Shown: positions 36,332 through 44,295 of the stretch, in pieces | How positions within the stretch are numbered: the first letter of the stretch is position 1 | Layout: each line of letters begins with the position of its first letter | NCBI RefSeq assembly: GCF_024129865.1 | Contig: NZ_JAMYFE010000060.1 | Span: 124,001-188,000, forward strand | Length of the DNA: 64,000 nucleotides | DNA from: Stieleria tagensis | GTDB lineage: Bacteria; Planctomycetota; Planctomycetia; Pirellulales; Pirellulaceae | Direction of reading: 5' to 3' | Position numbers and translations under genes: made by a program | Notes under the pieces: model-generated | The model's database searches: none | The model's input: only the letters and a program-made list of their open reading frames with translations | Told to the model about the DNA's origin: nothing

Positions 36332-37044
36332 TCGACCGCCTGGCTCCACGCCAAAGACCATCCGGGCCGAATGATGGCACCCAGCGATGGGAATCGCTGC
36401 TGTTTTGCCACTGGGAAATCCCGGTCGACAAACTGCGTCATCTGGTGCCGGCGGAATTGCAACTCGACACGTTCGCCGGCAAAGCCTATGTCGGGCTCGT
36501 GCCGTTTCGGATGCGACAGATTCGCCCCAAATGGCTGCCACGCTCGCTGGCACTCAATTTTCTGGAGACCAATGTACGGACCTATGTGATCTATCGCGGT
36601 CGACCCGGTGTGTACTTCTTTTCATTGGATGCCAATTCACGACTCGCCGTCACAGCGGCCCGCCTGGGCTGGGCACTCCCCTATTACCAGGCGACGATGA
36701 GTTTCAGTGACACTGATCAACAACGGTCCTACCTCAGTTATCGCCGGGGCGGGCTGGCACGGCACCAGGTGACCTACCAGTTGGGCAGCCCGCTTGGTGT
36801 GGCTGCGGAACAGACGCTCGAATTCTTTCTGCTCGAGCGCTATCTGTTGTATGTCCGGCGCCGCGGACGGATCCACTGCGGTCAAGTCCATCACTCGCCC
36901 TACCAGATTTCAACAGCCACTGTCTCGGCGATCGATCCCCCGCTGGTGACTGCTGCTGGCCTGCCCGACGTTGCCGGTATCGCCCCGTTGGCACACTTCT
37001 GCCCAGGGGTTGATGTCGAAGTGTTTGGAATTCAGCCGGTCTGA
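36328..37044 (+). CDS. DUF2071 (YqjF-like) protein
   Basis: A 238-residue protein. Family features include RWESLLFCHWEIPVDKLRHLVPAELQLDTFAGKAYVGLVPFRM near the start and ETNVRTYVIYRGRPGVYFFSLDANS in the middle, followed by PYYQATMSF. DUF2071 proteins adopt an acetoacetate-decarboxylase-like fold, but no reaction is established. No signal peptide or membrane segment is evident, so it is probably cytoplasmic. Its start codon overlaps the stop codon of the adaptor gene (ATGA at 36328-36331), indicating translational coupling to the ABC transport operon. Whether it modifies the transported compound is only a guess. Confidence 0.88.
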   Translation: MIDRLAPRQRPSGPNDGTQRWESLLFCHWEIPVDKLRHLVPAELQLDTFAGKAYVGLVPFRMRQIRPKWLPRSLALNFLETNVRTYVIYRGRPGVYFFSLDANSRLAVTAARLGWALPYYQATMSFSDTDQQRSYLSYRRGGLARHQVTYQLGSPLGVAAEQTLEFFLLERYLLYVRRRGRIHCGQVHHSPYQISTATVSAIDPPLVTAAGLPDVAGIAPLAHFCPGVDVEVFGIQPV

Positions 37045-37234
37045 ATAGCGGGAAACTCAAAATCCGGGTTCGCCGAGCGGCTTGCACAAACGTTCGTGCC
37101 CACGGGTTATCTCCCGCAAACTCACATTTCATGCGAAATCTGTAGACTTTTCACTGAATTTTCTTGCATCCCCCATTGGGGAGCGTCAGGCTGAAGTCTG
37201 ACCCGCTTAACCCCACTGCTCGTAGGTTGTTTCG

Positions 37235-37405
37235 ATGATTCGCCTGTTTCTTGGATTTTTTGTCATCTTTTCTCTGTCCATTTTCTCCGTCGGCTGTAGC
37301 AGTAACGAACCCACTACTCGGGTGGAAACGCGAACTCCGGAAGAGATCGCTGCGGCAGACGAAGATTACGAGAGCCAGATGGATTTGCCCGACGAAGGCG
37401 AATGA
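37235..37405 (+). CDS. Tiny lipoprotein (56 residues)
   Basis: An ATG at 37235 opens a 56-codon frame ending at the TGA at 37403-37405. The product has a strong export signal, MIRLFLGFFVIFSLSIF, followed by the lipobox SVGC (Cys21), then a short charged tail (SSNEPTTRVETRTPEEIAAADEDYE and QMDLPDEGE). Small lipoproteins of this kind are common next to DUF1559 genes in planctomycetes, and a DUF1559 gene starts 82 bases downstream on the same strand. Function is unknown; a link to the pilin-like protein is inferred from position only. The lipobox and codon pattern make it a convincing gene despite its size. Confidence 0.75.
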   Translation: MIRLFLGFFVIFSLSIFSVGCSSNEPTTRVETRTPEEIAAADEDYESQMDLPDEGE

Positions 37406-37487
37406 GGCATGTGGCGAGCGGGCCCAATCAGACTGACCGGCGCTCTGCGGGACAGTCCATTCTTTTCTCTTTTTTCTGGGAATTCGC

Positions 37488-38726
37488 ATGCAACGAACTC
37501 ATTCCACACGACAGGGTTTCACCCTTGTCGAGCTATTGGTTGTGATCGCAATCATTGGCATTTTAGTCGGCCTGCTATTGCCGGCTGTCCAGGCGGCTCG
37601 TGAAGCCGCACGCCGAATGTCTTGTAGCAACAACTTCAAACAAGTTGGCTTGGGCATTCAAAACTATCACAGCGCGTTCAAACAGTTGCCCACCACAATG
37701 ACGGGCACCGCACGAACGTTCAGTGCAAACAACACGAACAACAGCAATCGACTGTACCTGAGTTATCTGGTACCGATTCTGCCGTTCATCGAGCAACAAG
37801 GACTTTGGAATTCGATCAGCAACCCCAGTACCGATGACTCCTGCGGCGCCATCCCCGGCAACGTCGTCAACGGGACTTGGCCGGCGATGGGACCATGCCC
37901 ATGGCGGACACAGTACTGCCCCTGGTCGACCGAGATCCCGACCTTTCGCTGTCCTAGCGATCCAGCTGTGCCGGTGACCTTGGGTCGATCTAACTATGCC
38001 GCCTGTATTGGCGACTCGTTCGATTATGCCTGGAACGGTGGCATGAACGAAAATGGCTACTGGAATAATGGCAGTGGAGCAGGTGACCAATTCGACGAGA
38101 ATTGGATGGTCACTCGCTCGCTGGCATCCCAGCGCGGATTCTTTTGGCCGCGCCGCGGCAGCAAGTTTCGTGACTGTTTAGATGGGCTTTCCAACACCGT
38201 CGCCGGTGGTGAAATTGCAACGTCGATTGGTCAACGTGAGGTCAATGCGGATTACATCCGTGGACACGCTGCCATGACGCCAACCAACGCCCACTTTGCG
38301 ACCCCGTCACTGTGTGCCGCCGGTCCCCACATCGACCCGGAACGCCCCAAGTTTTTTGCGCCCTCGGCCAATATCAACGGGGGTATCAACAATGGTCGTG
38401 GTGCACGCTGGGCTGACGGACGCCCCATTTACACCGCCGTGCAAACCATCTTGCCGCCCAACAGCGCCAATTGTGTTCGCAACAACAATGACAACTCCTA
38501 CATGATCTCCAGTGTCGGCAGTCGTCACCAAGGAGGTGCCCATATATTGATGGGCGACGGAGCGGTGATCTTCATTTCCGACAGTATCGAATCCGGGGAC
38601 CAAACCGCCGACACGGTGGTTCGTGACGGCGGAAACAATCTATCCGGTGTTCAAAGCCCCTACGGTCTGTGGGGGGCCCTTGGCACACGGGCCAACGGAG
38701 AAACGATCGAAGAACAGTTCAATTAA
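37488..38726 (+). CDS. DUF1559 protein with prepilin-type N-terminus
   Basis: A 412-residue protein. It begins with a type IV prepilin/pseudopilin cleavage site and helix: RQGFTLVELLVVIAIIGILVGLLLPAVQAAREAARRM, cut after Gly by prepilin peptidase and N-methylated at Phe. The DUF1559 (SBP_bac_10) domain follows, with CSNNFKQVGLGIQNYHSAF, an internal Cys-containing FRCPSD segment, DGLSNTVAGGE, and the C-terminal H-x-DG-like motif GGAHILMGDGAVIFISDSI. Planctomycetes carry dozens of such genes; the proteins are thought to be exported pseudopilins of unknown use. It is preceded by a small lipoprotein gene and ends at a strong terminator. Confidence 0.93.
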   Translation: MQRTHSTRQGFTLVELLVVIAIIGILVGLLLPAVQAAREAARRMSCSNNFKQVGLGIQNYHSAFKQLPTTMTGTARTFSANNTNNSNRLYLSYLVPILPFIEQQGLWNSISNPSTDDSCGAIPGNVVNGTWPAMGPCPWRTQYCPWSTEIPTFRCPSDPAVPVTLGRSNYAACIGDSFDYAWNGGMNENGYWNNGSGAGDQFDENWMVTRSLASQRGFFWPRRGSKFRDCLDGLSNTVAGGEIATSIGQREVNADYIRGHAAMTPTNAHFATPSLCAAGPHIDPERPKFFAPSANINGGINNGRGARWADGRPIYTAVQTILPPNSANCVRNNNDNSYMISSVGSRHQGGAHILMGDGAVIFISDSIESGDQTADTVVRDGGNNLSGVQSPYGLWGALGTRANGETIEEQFN

Positions 38727-38760
38727 CCGCCCCGGCGGTTTGAGACTGATTCACATGCGA

Positions 38761-38793
38761 CCTCGCCTGCACCCGCTGCCGGCGAGGTTTTTT
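38761..38793 (+). terminator. Rho-independent terminator after the DUF1559 gene
   Basis: CCTCGCC (38761-38767) pairs perfectly with GGCGAGG (38781-38787) over a 13-base loop, followed directly by six T residues. It lies 35 bases after the DUF1559 stop and before the end of the convergent cytochrome gene. Confidence 0.9.
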
Positions 38794-38821
38794 GATTGCC
38801 CAGCACCATCGATCGGCCCGA

Positions 38822-40306
38822 TCACTGTTCCGCATCGGCCCCGTCGGAATTCAATCGCTGCAGAAAGGCGTCTGTCGCTTGTTGATCGACTCGCACGTGA
38901 TGATCACGCAGCGGCGGGAACACTTTGCCTTCGTTCGTCTTCAGCCAAAATTTGTCGCTGCCCCGTTTGGGCATGTGACAATCCACACAATTGTCGCTGA
39001 TCCGCGGCCCCACCGTGTCGGCCATTCCGCAGTGCGATGTTTCATGACATTTCAAACAGCGCTGGGAAAACAAGTCGACTCGGTCGCGCTCGTTTTGATG
39101 GGGATTGTGACAGTCGGTGCATGTCATTTCCGTCGCTTGAAAACAGCGACTGGCTGAAAGGCGTGATTGCTGGTTGCTGGTATGCACACCACCAGCGAGC
39201 TTTTCATCGATCGGATGATAGTGATCGGAGATCTGATCGCCGGGACGAAATGAATAGGGATTGCCTTTCAATCGAGAAACCCCCGAATGACATTGGCCGC
39301 AAATATCTAATCGCTGCTCGCGTGTCAGGGTTTGTGGGTTGCTAATGTGCTGCCCCATTCGCTCCTGAGGATGCTGCTGGTGAAAATCAACGTGATCGCG
39401 TCCCGGTCCGTGACAGCGCTCACAGGAAATCCCCAGGATCAACGACTGTGGTGTGAAATGATTCTGCGGCTCGCGTACATCGGCGTATGTCGTATGACAC
39501 TCCAGACAACGTCGACCGATCGGCCGCGCGTAGATCGCATCGCCATCGACATACCCGGGACTGTTCACCCACCCGCCTTCCTCCGCACCGCCGGACAGGT
39601 ACGAAACATTCATTTGATACAGCCCATCACCATGCCAATACAGATACGATTGCCCCATCTTGGATGACCCGGTGACCAGATCAAACGGCACTTCAAACTT
39701 CCAATCAAAGAATGACACGCGTTGAAAAAAACGTCCATCGCGTTCGAGCATTTCGAACGAAACATCATCACTGCGCGTGCTGACTTGGTTCTCGCCCGGT
39801 TGGAACGATCCTGAAATCGTCTCACGTTTTGCCGGCGTACTGGTCAGGTGATGCGCGGTATGCACAAATGAATCGTGGCGTTCCTGGTGACATTGTTGGC
39901 AAGCGGCGGCCCCCAAAAATCCCGGGTTTTCACCGATCGGCGGTTCATCCGGCCCCTGACGAGGCTGATGCCCAGGCGCAAATGGAATTTGCACGCCCAC
40001 ATCATGATCCGGTTTCCCGACAAACCAGAACCCTTCCGGATCCGGGTTGACGAACAAGTCCTCGGGCACAAGCTGCGTTTTCCCAGCCGCCACCAATGCA
40101 TCAAATGCTGCGTCGGCCTGAGCATCTGCGTCGCCCTCGGAAGCCTGTCGCAAGGTGGCCCGCTCTCGAGCGGACTGCCGACGCGCCAATTCACTTGCCG
40201 CCTGCTGATCATCCGGCGGCGACAAGCTCCAATACATCGCCCAACCAATCAGCAGTGCCATGCACGCAACGATAAGGGCCTTCGTTTTATTCACAATTCG
40301 TTCCAA
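38822..40306 (-). CDS. Membrane-anchored seven-haem c-type cytochrome
   Basis: A 494-residue protein with an N-terminal membrane helix (TKALIVACMALLIGWAMYWSL) and seven CxxCH haem-attachment motifs: CQQCH, CLECH, CERCH, CGQCH, CTDCH, CLKCH and CVDCH. The layout resembles doubled-CxxCH/cytochrome c554-type proteins, with additional His residues (YHPIDEKLAGGVHTSNQ, HTAHHLTS) that could be distal ligands. A catalytic Lys-containing CxxCK site as in NrfA nitrite reductase is not visible. The protein should sit on the periplasmic face and move electrons; donor and acceptor are unknown. It appears to be a single gene, about 2 kb from the main respiratory locus but separated from it by the cyclase-fold gene. 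Confidence 0.88.
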   Translation of the reverse strand: MERIVNKTKALIVACMALLIGWAMYWSLSPPDDQQAASELARRQSARERATLRQASEGDADAQADAAFDALVAAGKTQLVPEDLFVNPDPEGFWFVGKPDHDVGVQIPFAPGHQPRQGPDEPPIGENPGFLGAAACQQCHQERHDSFVHTAHHLTSTPAKRETISGSFQPGENQVSTRSDDVSFEMLERDGRFFQRVSFFDWKFEVPFDLVTGSSKMGQSYLYWHGDGLYQMNVSYLSGGAEEGGWVNSPGYVDGDAIYARPIGRRCLECHTTYADVREPQNHFTPQSLILGISCERCHGPGRDHVDFHQQHPQERMGQHISNPQTLTREQRLDICGQCHSGVSRLKGNPYSFRPGDQISDHYHPIDEKLAGGVHTSNQQSRLSASRCFQATEMTCTDCHNPHQNERDRVDLFSQRCLKCHETSHCGMADTVGPRISDNCVDCHMPKRGSDKFWLKTNEGKVFPPLRDHHVRVDQQATDAFLQRLNSDGADAEQ

Positions 40307-40389
40307 CCGAAATCCGCTTTGATCAATCGTCCATGCGCCATTCTAACCGTTTGAGAGTTTGGCTACGTATGTTGTCGATTGACGTTGCG

Positions 40390-40494
40390 TTTTTGCGTGG
40401 GGCATTGGTTATTGGTAACCCGACGCGTCAGCGAGGGATCCCGTTTACACCCTAAAATCCTCGCTCACCGTCGGGTTGTAATCAAATCGCAACC
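40390..40494. repeat. Palindromic intergenic repeat, copy C
   Basis: Left arm AACCCGACGCGTCAGCGAGGGAT (40417-40439, written here as two halves of the palindrome) pairs with the right arm at 40456-40477, which has a one-base deletion and a few mismatches. The spacer CCGTTTACACCCTAAA closely resembles that of copy B. Left flank TTTTGCGTGGGGCATTGGTT and right tail ATCAAATCGCAA are shared with copy A. It occupies most of the 302-bp gap (40307-40608) between the cytochrome gene and the cyclase-fold gene; nothing else is evident there. Confidence 0.8.
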
Positions 40495-40608
40495 AAGGGA
40501 CGCAGCTGATTCACTCGCCTGCGTTTCGTTGTGGTGCAAGCCCGACAGATACGCGTTTTCACGATCGGCCGCGTCTTCCTGACAAAACGACGGTCGGCGC
40601 AGGCCGAT

Positions 40609-42321
40609 TCACAATGGGAAATCCGAAGGCTTTTCGTAGAGCGGCAAAAACCGATAGTAGACCTCCAAGATCAACGTGCACATCGCCGTGGTGTAAACAC
40701 GGCCACCGATGTCACCCCAGGGGTCTTTGAAATGCCAACTGCCGGCTTCATGCCCCTGGGTGGCTTGCGTCTGAACCAGGTGGTCGCGCAAGGCCGTGTT
40801 CCATTTCTCCCAACCGGGATGCCGCCAATGATGCAGTGCCATCGTGGCATAATAGTCGTGGTACACGTCAGTCCGCTTCGGGCCAGCGGACGCCAGTTGA
40901 TCGACGGCTTCGTCGAACAATGTGTTTCCCGGTGTTTGCCCCAGGTACATCATCAACGTCAGCGCGATCGCCGTTGTCGTCCGCCTGGGCTCGGGAGTGT
41001 TGTAGCCGAACTGGTAAGTGGGTTCTTCACGCACGCTCATCAAAAACGCTTTAGTTTTCGGAAACGTTGTGCTCGGCAATGGAATCCCCGCCTTGCGAGC
41101 CCCCACCAGCGACAGCAATTGCCAGCCGGTGACCGTGGTGTCACCCGGGCTGGCCGGCGTGTATCCCCACGAACCATTGGGATGCTGAGCAATGGTCGTG
41201 AACAGCGCCCCGCGTTCGACAAAATGCAGTAGATCGGAATCGTAGCGATCGTTTAGTTGCGTCATCCCCAATGCTTCCGAGAGCGCCATCATCGCAATCC
41301 CGTGACCGTACATGCTGCCACTCTGTTGCCAGTCGTATCCGCTCTCGCTTTCGGTCGCCGCCGACTTTAAGTAATAGAACCCTCGCGTCACCGTTTCTTG
41401 GTAAGGACCGACATCGGACGTGTAGCCCGCTCCCATGAACGCCAGCAATGCCAAACCGGTCGCTGCCGTCGCCGGCGTCGGTGTGTCGTCGTCAACCTTC
41501 CTGCTGTTTCCGCATTGTCCGTCGCATGGATCCAGGCTCAAATCGAATGACCAGGACCCATTGCTGCGCTGATGCGCCGCAAGCCATCGCAACGCATTTT
41601 CCACCGCAGTCTCGCTAGCGGCCGTCGCTCCATACAGGTCACCATATTTCTTCCTGCCCTCGGGCGTTCGCGCCGACATTCCGCCGCCGCCCAGAAAGGT
41701 TTGCATGGCTGTATTGGCAGGGGACGATCCCGATTTCAAATCAGCTGTCGCCAAATCATTCACCTGGTAAGCTTGATCGGGCGCGGTGATCGAAGTCACT
41801 GCGATGGAAGTCGCTGCGTCAGAGGTGCTCGTCTCGACCAGCGGAACGTTCACCGGTTGGTCGAATGATGGCGCATCAGACGATGCCTGCTGAGCTTCCG
41901 TTTGAATCGTTTCGAATTCGACATCTGCCCCCGGACTGGAGACAGAACCGTCGATCGAAATCCCTCGTTCGTTCCCGCCCAATCGATAGGTCAACACTGC
42001 CAATACAATCAGCAGGCAGAGGTGAATTGCGGCGCTCGTCAGCCAAGACGACGTCCGCACCGAACCCAATCCAGTCAACAACCCACCCGTACCAACCGGG
42101 GTGTCATCCGGATCGACAACCACCGCCGGGCAAGTTGTTTCCGCCGTGCGATCACTCGCTGGAGAAACCGGTTGCTGCGGAACGATCGGTGGCGCTCCCA
42201 CCGGTGGTGGTTGTAATTGGCCAGGAGCCCCCTCCGACGAGGTGACAGGATCCCCACGTCCCCGCCAACGTCGGTTTGAATCGGTCGGGGCGGATTTAGG
42301 GTTCACGACAGGCCCAGACAA
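40609..42321 (-). CDS. Membrane-anchored squalene-cyclase/prenyltransferase-fold protein
   Basis: A 570-residue protein as drawn; the first codon is TTG, and GTG at 42306 is an alternative, so the start is uncertain. A Pro/Arg-rich cytoplasmic stretch (1-90) leads to one membrane helix (SAAIHLCLLIVLAVLTYRLGG). A low-complexity linker (about 120-210) follows, then an alpha/alpha-toroid with squalene-cyclase-like repeats such as ALRWLAAHQRSNGSWSF, TGLALLAFMGAGYT, GFYYLKSAA, LFTTIAQHPNGSWGYTP and AIALTLMMYLGQTP. The DxDD motif of squalene-hopene cyclases is not seen, so terpene cyclisation is unlikely. Related planctomycete proteins have unknown roles; binding of a peptide or glycan ligand outside the membrane is a guess. 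Confidence 0.75.
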   Translation of the reverse strand: MSGPVVNPKSAPTDSNRRWRGRGDPVTSSEGAPGQLQPPPVGAPPIVPQQPVSPASDRTAETTCPAVVVDPDDTPVGTGGLLTGLGSVRTSSWLTSAAIHLCLLIVLAVLTYRLGGNERGISIDGSVSSPGADVEFETIQTEAQQASSDAPSFDQPVNVPLVETSTSDAATSIAVTSITAPDQAYQVNDLATADLKSGSSPANTAMQTFLGGGGMSARTPEGRKKYGDLYGATAASETAVENALRWLAAHQRSNGSWSFDLSLDPCDGQCGNSRKVDDDTPTPATAATGLALLAFMGAGYTSDVGPYQETVTRGFYYLKSAATESESGYDWQQSGSMYGHGIAMMALSEALGMTQLNDRYDSDLLHFVERGALFTTIAQHPNGSWGYTPASPGDTTVTGWQLLSLVGARKAGIPLPSTTFPKTKAFLMSVREEPTYQFGYNTPEPRRTTTAIALTLMMYLGQTPGNTLFDEAVDQLASAGPKRTDVYHDYYATMALHHWRHPGWEKWNTALRDHLVQTQATQGHEAGSWHFKDPWGDIGGRVYTTAMCTLILEVYYRFLPLYEKPSDFPL

Positions 42322-42411
42322 GCTTGATGAATCGGCCGCGGCGAAACACCTGCGGCTCCGTACCAGTATAGCTCGTCGCTAGAAAGCATTTTCTAGACGC
42401 AAAGTCGGCAA

Positions 42412-42780
42412 TCAGGCCCCTTCGGGTGCAGCCACTACCACCGCATCGTCCAATACCGGGATATCGTCCATATTGGTCGCGTGATTGTCGAACAAGGTGA
42501 ACGAGATAAACAGCGCGACGAAGACAAACGAGGCAACGAAGCACAGAATGTTGAACGGTTTGTCGAAAGCCAAGTGCATGAAAAACGCACCAACCAACAA
42601 TGCTTTGATGGTAGCAATCACCATCACGATCAAAATATCGTAGCTGCCAAAATCAAAACTTGCTTGAGCGACCGTGATCACCGTCAGCACTGTCAACGCC
42701 ACGAATACACCGAACAGAAGCGGCAACGGCAGCGGGTGAGCAAAGTCGTAGCCTTCGCGAGAACTTTCGTGAGCCGACAT
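42412..42780 (-). CDS. ctaF: Cytochrome c oxidase subunit IV (caa3 type)
   Basis: A 122-residue protein from the ATG at 42780 (MSAHESSREGYDFAHP); the longer open frame to 42981 overlaps subunit III and is not credible. Three membrane helices are visible: PLPLLFGVFVALTVLTVITV, ILIVMVIATIKALLVGAFFMHLAF and LCFVASFVFVALFISFTLF. The segment IKALLVGAFFMHLAFDK is typical of the small subunit IV/COX4 family in caa3 and bo3 oxidases, where it helps assemble or stabilise the complex. It is the last gene of the respiratory locus, 65 bases after subunit III. The C-terminus is short and acidic. Confidence 0.85.
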   Translation of the reverse strand: MSAHESSREGYDFAHPLPLPLLFGVFVALTVLTVITVAQASFDFGSYDILIVMVIATIKALLVGAFFMHLAFDKPFNILCFVASFVFVALFISFTLFDNHATNMDDIPVLDDAVVVAAPEGA

Positions 42781-42845
42781 GGTGATCAAATACGGTTGAA
42801 TAAGGTTTGCTTGAAGTTCAGTTAAATAAGCCGAAAGGCGGATCG

Positions 42846-44129
42846 CTACCGGATCAAGTACATCAGCGGGAACAGATAGATCCAGATCAAGTCGACCAGG
42901 TGCCAATACAATCCGATGTAATCCACCGGACCAAAATAGTTGCGATTGAAATCGTTTCGCATCGTTCGTACCAGCAACCAAATCAGCACCCCGATCCCGG
43001 CCAAAATGTGAATGGCGTGAACACCGGTCATGCAGTAGTAGATGCTGAAGAACACGCCCGCACGGCTGGGGCGAAGCACGTTGTCTTTGGACGCGGCAAT
43101 CGTGGCACTGGAGTCATCGCTATCGTCATAGGTGATCGCACCGCCTGACATTTTGTCTTGGGCCTCAAGCGCCTTCAGCTCGCCTTGCAATCCGGTATTG
43201 GTTGCGTCGGATGCCAGACGTTTTAAAACCGCCAAATCATTGGAATCATCAACCATGGCGCCAGCAGCGGGCAGGGTGGCCACGGCGGGCTCGGCGTGAG
43301 CCGGCGTGTGCTCCGCCGAATGTTCACCATCGTGCTGCTCACCGCCATGCTGCTCACCGCCATGCTGATGATCGCCATGCTGATGATCATCGTGCTGGGC
43401 AACGTGAACCGATCCGTGCTCACTGTCATCGCCACCACTTTCCAAAATCGTCCCCAGGCCGACACCCCCAAAAAAGCTAAGGCAGACGACCAACAAGGGC
43501 TTCGCGACTGCGAACTGGAACTTGGCGCCACGCAAGTAGCTGATGATCAACCAAATCAAAACCCCAACCGTCGCCGCCGCAAACGGGGCACAAATATAGG
43601 CCAGGTAATTCGGTCCACCGACCGGATGTGGATTGGCCGGGTCATAGCTGTACAAACCAGCTGGCAACAGCCCCATCGTCCACTTGTGCGAATACTCGAT
43701 GGCTTTCACGCCCAAGAACACCATCGCGCAGGACAAGGTGGTCGCAATTAGACAAGCACACTGTTTGTGCTGCTCCAATTGGGCACAACGGACTGCCCAC
43801 GCCATTGTCAGCGAACTGAACAACAGCACGCCGGTGTTAATCGCGCCCAGCTTGGTATTCAGAAACTGGCTACAGCCTTCGAAGACTTCCGGCCGCCAGG
43901 CACGAAAGATTGCGTAGGCACAGAACATCCCGCTGAAGAACAGGATTTCGGTCACCAGGAACAGCCACATGCCCAATTTGCCGCTATCAAATTGTTGCTC
44001 TGGCGTGTCAAAGTGGTGGGCGAGGTACGACGGATGGTCATGGTCGTGATCCCCATGCCCATCATGCCCGTGGGCAGAATCTGAATGCCCGTGCGCGTCG
44101 GTCGGGTGCCCAGCGTCGGTGGTTGCCAT
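42846..44129 (-). CDS. ctaE: Cytochrome c oxidase subunit III with large His-rich insertion
   Basis: A 427-residue protein from the ATG at 44129 (a TTG at 44141 is an alternative). Subunit III features are KLGMWLFLVTEILFFSGMFCAY, FLGVKAIEYSHKW and the C-terminal pair VHAIHILAGIGVLIWLL and YWHLVDLIWIYLFPLMYL. Typical family members have about 200-280 residues. Here residues 1-33 form a His/Asp/Gly-rich leader, and roughly residues 160-355 are an insertion carrying two extra helices (177-198 and 209-228) and a His/Glu/Gly-rich run (238-278). Subunit III supports proton pumping and stability of the oxidase. The role of the insertion is unknown; metal binding is inferred from composition. It lies 166 bases downstream of subunit I. 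Confidence 0.9.
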   Translation of the reverse strand: MATTDAGHPTDAHGHSDSAHGHDGHGDHDHDHPSYLAHHFDTPEQQFDSGKLGMWLFLVTEILFFSGMFCAYAIFRAWRPEVFEGCSQFLNTKLGAINTGVLLFSSLTMAWAVRCAQLEQHKQCACLIATTLSCAMVFLGVKAIEYSHKWTMGLLPAGLYSYDPANPHPVGGPNYLAYICAPFAAATVGVLIWLIISYLRGAKFQFAVAKPLLVVCLSFFGGVGLGTILESGGDDSEHGSVHVAQHDDHQHGDHQHGGEQHGGEQHDGEHSAEHTPAHAEPAVATLPAAGAMVDDSNDLAVLKRLASDATNTGLQGELKALEAQDKMSGGAITYDDSDDSSATIAASKDNVLRPSRAGVFFSIYYCMTGVHAIHILAGIGVLIWLLVRTMRNDFNRNYFGPVDYIGLYWHLVDLIWIYLFPLMYLIR

Positions 44130-44221
44130 TGATAGGGTCAATCAAGCGAGGTAAATGAGTTCAGGATTCGGGATGAGAATAACAAGCGTCACTTATTATC
44201 GTCATCCTGATGCGACGATTC

Positions 44222-44277
44222 GAGCCACTTTTTAACCGCGGTGTGGCTCCCTATGCGGCTCGGGCTTTCACGCCCGA
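44222..44277 (-). promoter_or_regulatory. Two hairpins in the subunit I-subunit III gap
   Basis: TCGGGC/GCCCGA (44260-44277, 6-base loop) and GAGCCAC/GTGGCTC (44222-44249, 14-base loop) lie one after the other in the 166-bp spacer, starting 19 bases after the subunit I stop. They lack a T tract on the transcribed strand. They could stop, slow or process the message between the genes. Confidence 0.4.
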
Positions 44278-44295
44278 CGATCAATGATTGGTCGA

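Noticed and set aside
38822-40306. NrfA-type nitrite reductase
   Set aside because: No CxxCK catalytic haem site; seven CxxCH motifs fit a different multihaem arrangement.
40609-42321. Squalene-hopene cyclase (hopanoid synthesis)
   Set aside because: Only the toroid repeats match; the catalytic DxDD motif is absent and the protein has a long N-terminal anchor and linker.
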